A DNA stretch of 8,106 nucleotides from Deltaproteobacteria bacterium (GTDB lineage: Bacteria; Desulfobacterota; Syntrophia; Syntrophales; UBA2210): positions 1 to 8,106 of the forward strand of contig DSBH01000287.1 in assembly GCA_011056825.1 (NCBI GenBank), given 5' to 3'. Shown piece after piece: positions 6,550 to 8,106 of the stretch (positions within the stretch are counted from its first letter, which is position 1; each line of letters opens with the position of its first letter). Under the pieces are notes generated by a model that ran no database searches, was not told the DNA's origin, and was given only the letters and a program-made list of their open reading frames with translations. A program made the position numbers and the translations under genes.

Positions 6550-8106
6550 GTGAGAATTCGCAAACGGTTGGGCGAGATGCTGATGGAAGCGGGGCTCATC
6601 GACGATGAACAGCTCGGGCGGGCCCTGGCGGGACAGAAAAAGGCACACCTCAAATTAGGTGAATACCTTATACGGGAGAACATCCTCACGGAGGAGCAGA
6701 TCATAGAGCAGATCAGCCTCCAGCTGAAAATACCCAAGTATGACCCGGATGTCTATCCGGTCGATAAAAGTCTGGCGTCTCTCGTGCCCTTCGATATGGC
6801 ACAGAAGAACCAGGCTGTCCCGGTGCGGAAGCGGTTCAACCTGCTTACTGTCGCCATGGTCGATCCCATGGACATGAATGCCATCGATTTGCTTGAGGAT
6901 CATACAAAACTTGAAGTGGAAGCGGTGGTTTGCTCGGAACGTGAAATGGGCGAACTGTTGGGGGCGACTTACGGCACGCAGTCAGGCATGAACGAGCTGA
7001 TGGAAACGATGGGCGGGATCACGGTCGATATGCAGCCCGACGAGCAGCAGGCCGAGGCCGATCTTCAGGTGAGTTCGTTGCAGAACATGGCGGAAGAGGC
7101 GCCTGTCATCCGCCTGGTGAACTCTATCATAGCCCAGGCCGTCAGGGAAAAGGCAAGCGACGTTCACATCAGTCCGGAGGAAAAATCCGTATCGCTGCGT
7201 TTTAGAATCGACGGCAACCTGGTGGAAATGCCGGCGCCTCCAAAGGCCATGGTGCTGCCCATTATATCGCGCATCAAGATTCTGTCCCGCATGGACATAG
7301 CCATGTCCCGGATTCCGCAGGACGGCCGTTTTACTGTCAAGCTCGACAACAAGGAAATCAATGTAAGGGCGTCGGTTTTGCCAACCATATACGGCGAAAA
7401 TCTGGTCTTGCGTCTCCTCGACATGGGGGCCGGCGTATATACGCTCGATCGACTCGGCATGTCCCCCGAGGACCAGAAAAAAATCGTTCGGGCGAGTACC
7501 AGCCCCTACGGCATGATTCTCAGCACGGGTCCGACCGGCAGCGGTAAGAGTACAAGTCTTTACTCGATATTGAAGCTCGTGGCCTCTTCTGAAATAAATG
7601 TTATTACGCTGGAAGACCCCGTGGAGTACCGCATAGAAGGCATTCGCCAGGTGCAGTTAAACAGAAAAGCGGGGATGACGTTTGCCAGCGGTCTTCGATC
7701 AATCCTTCGTCAGGATCCTGACGTGATCATGGTAGGTGAGATACGGGACGGGGAAACGGCCGGTATCGCGACCCAGGCCGCGCTGACGGGGCACCGCGTT
7801 CTGAGTACTGTTCACACGAACGATTCGGCGGGTGCGATTACACGTCTCATCGACATGGGGATAGAACCGTTTCTTGTTTCCACCGTGCTTCTGGTATCAT
7901 TCGCCCAGCGCCTGCTGAGGACGGTCTGTCCTTACTGCAAAGAACCCTACCAGCCGCCGCAAGAAGCTTTGGAGGCCTGGGGACTTGACAAAGTGGAGAA
8001 TCCCAATTTTGTTCGAGGGCGGGGCTGCGAAAAATGCATGAACACCGGCTATCGCGGTCGGACCGGCGTTTTCGAAGTGCTTTTGATCGACGATGATATC
8101 CAGGAA
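6550..8106 (+). CDS. mshE: GspE/PilB-family pilus assembly ATPase with MshEN domain (MshE-like), partial at 3' end
   Basis: The frame is open for 519 codons to the window edge, with no stop seen. This is the hexameric cytoplasmic ATPase that drives pilin polymerisation. Residues 6-29 (RLGEMLMEAGLIDDEQLGRA, then LAGQ) and 35-58 (KLGEYLIRENILTEEQIIEQ, then ISLQ) form the two half-sites of an MshEN / T2SSE-N domain, the cyclic di-GMP binding module known in Vibrio MshE. The ATPase core shows Walker A GPTGSGKST at 327-335, an Asp box EDPVE at 355-359, Walker B DPDVIMVGEIRD at 389-400, and a His box GHRVLSTVHTND at 414-425. The zinc tetracysteine is CPYC at 460-463 and CEKC at 493-496. Family members run only modestly further, so most of the protein is present. 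Motifs fit PilB, GspE and MshE equally. The intact MshEN domain and the msh-like gene order favour MshE. An assembly (not PilT-type retraction) role is indicated by the N-terminal domains and the zinc cysteines. Confidence 0.95.
   Translation, partial: MRIRKRLGEMLMEAGLIDDEQLGRALAGQKKAHLKLGEYLIRENILTEEQIIEQISLQLKIPKYDPDVYPVDKSLASLVPFDMAQKNQAVPVRKRFNLLTVAMVDPMDMNAIDLLEDHTKLEVEAVVCSEREMGELLGATYGTQSGMNELMETMGGITVDMQPDEQQAEADLQVSSLQNMAEEAPVIRLVNSIIAQAVREKASDVHISPEEKSVSLRFRIDGNLVEMPAPPKAMVLPIISRIKILSRMDIAMSRIPQDGRFTVKLDNKEINVRASVLPTIYGENLVLRLLDMGAGVYTLDRLGMSPEDQKKIVRASTSPYGMILSTGPTGSGKSTSLYSILKLVASSEINVITLEDPVEYRIEGIRQVQLNRKAGMTFASGLRSILRQDPDVIMVGEIRDGETAGIATQAALTGHRVLSTVHTNDSAGAITRLIDMGIEPFLVSTVLLVSFAQRLLRTVCPYCKEPYQPPQEALEAWGLDKVENPNFVRGRGCEKCMNTGYRGRTGVFEVLLIDDDIQE

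Noticed and set aside
1..8106. CRISPR arrays, tRNA or rRNA genes, insertion sequences, attachment sites
   Set aside because: No spaced direct repeats, cloverleaf pattern, transposase or terminal inverted repeats were seen on either strand.

Overview
The window holds one co-directional, tightly packed gene block on the + strand. It encodes the core of a type IV pilus / type II secretion-like machine. The gene order is PilM-PilN fusion, PilO-like, PilP/GspC-like, lipoprotein secretin, ExeA/GspA-like AAA ATPase, then a GspE/PilB-family assembly ATPase that runs off the right edge. This matches the order of the Vibrio MSHA pilus locus (mshI-J-K-L-M-N-E), except that no separate mshN is present. 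Instead, the mshM-position ATPase carries a long C-terminal extension with a membrane span, a LysM-like segment and a SPOR-like tail.

The organism is a Gram-negative bacterium: there is an outer-membrane secretin with a lipoprotein signal, plus inner-membrane alignment proteins. Moderately high GC, frequent GTG/TTG starts and an MSHA-type cluster with a fused PilM-PilN would fit a deltaproteobacterial (Desulfobacterota-type) genome. That placement is inference and cannot be fixed from this window alone.

Layout: 23-1939 PilM-PilN (MshI-like); 1936-2487 PilO (MshJ-like), with a 4-base overlap; 2532-3044 PilP/GspC-like (MshK position), with a TTG start; 3047-4684 secretin (MshL); 4729-6459 ExeA/MshM-like ATPase with a periplasmic extension; a 90-base gap with a possible hairpin; 6550-8106 the start of an MshE/PilB-like ATPase, partial at its 3' end. 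Apart from that 90-base gap, intergenic spaces are at most 44 bases, so at least the first five genes look like one operon.

Expected cooperation, from the families: the actin-like PilM domain sits under the inner membrane. The PilN part and the PilO-like protein cross the inner membrane and form the alignment complex. The PilP-like protein reaches the secretin across the periplasm, and the secretin forms the outer-membrane pore. The ExeA-like protein probably helps the secretin insert through or dock on peptidoglycan. The MshE-like ATPase powers pilin polymerisation and carries an N-terminal MshEN domain whose visible motifs predict control by cyclic di-GMP. The platform protein (GspF/PilC/MshG) and the pilins would be expected beyond the right edge.

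The window is mostly a recognisable machine. The least ordinary parts are the domain architecture of the 576-residue ATPase, the membrane-anchored cysteine-free PilP-like protein, short motifs shared between neighbouring proteins, and the hairpin before the assembly ATPase gene.
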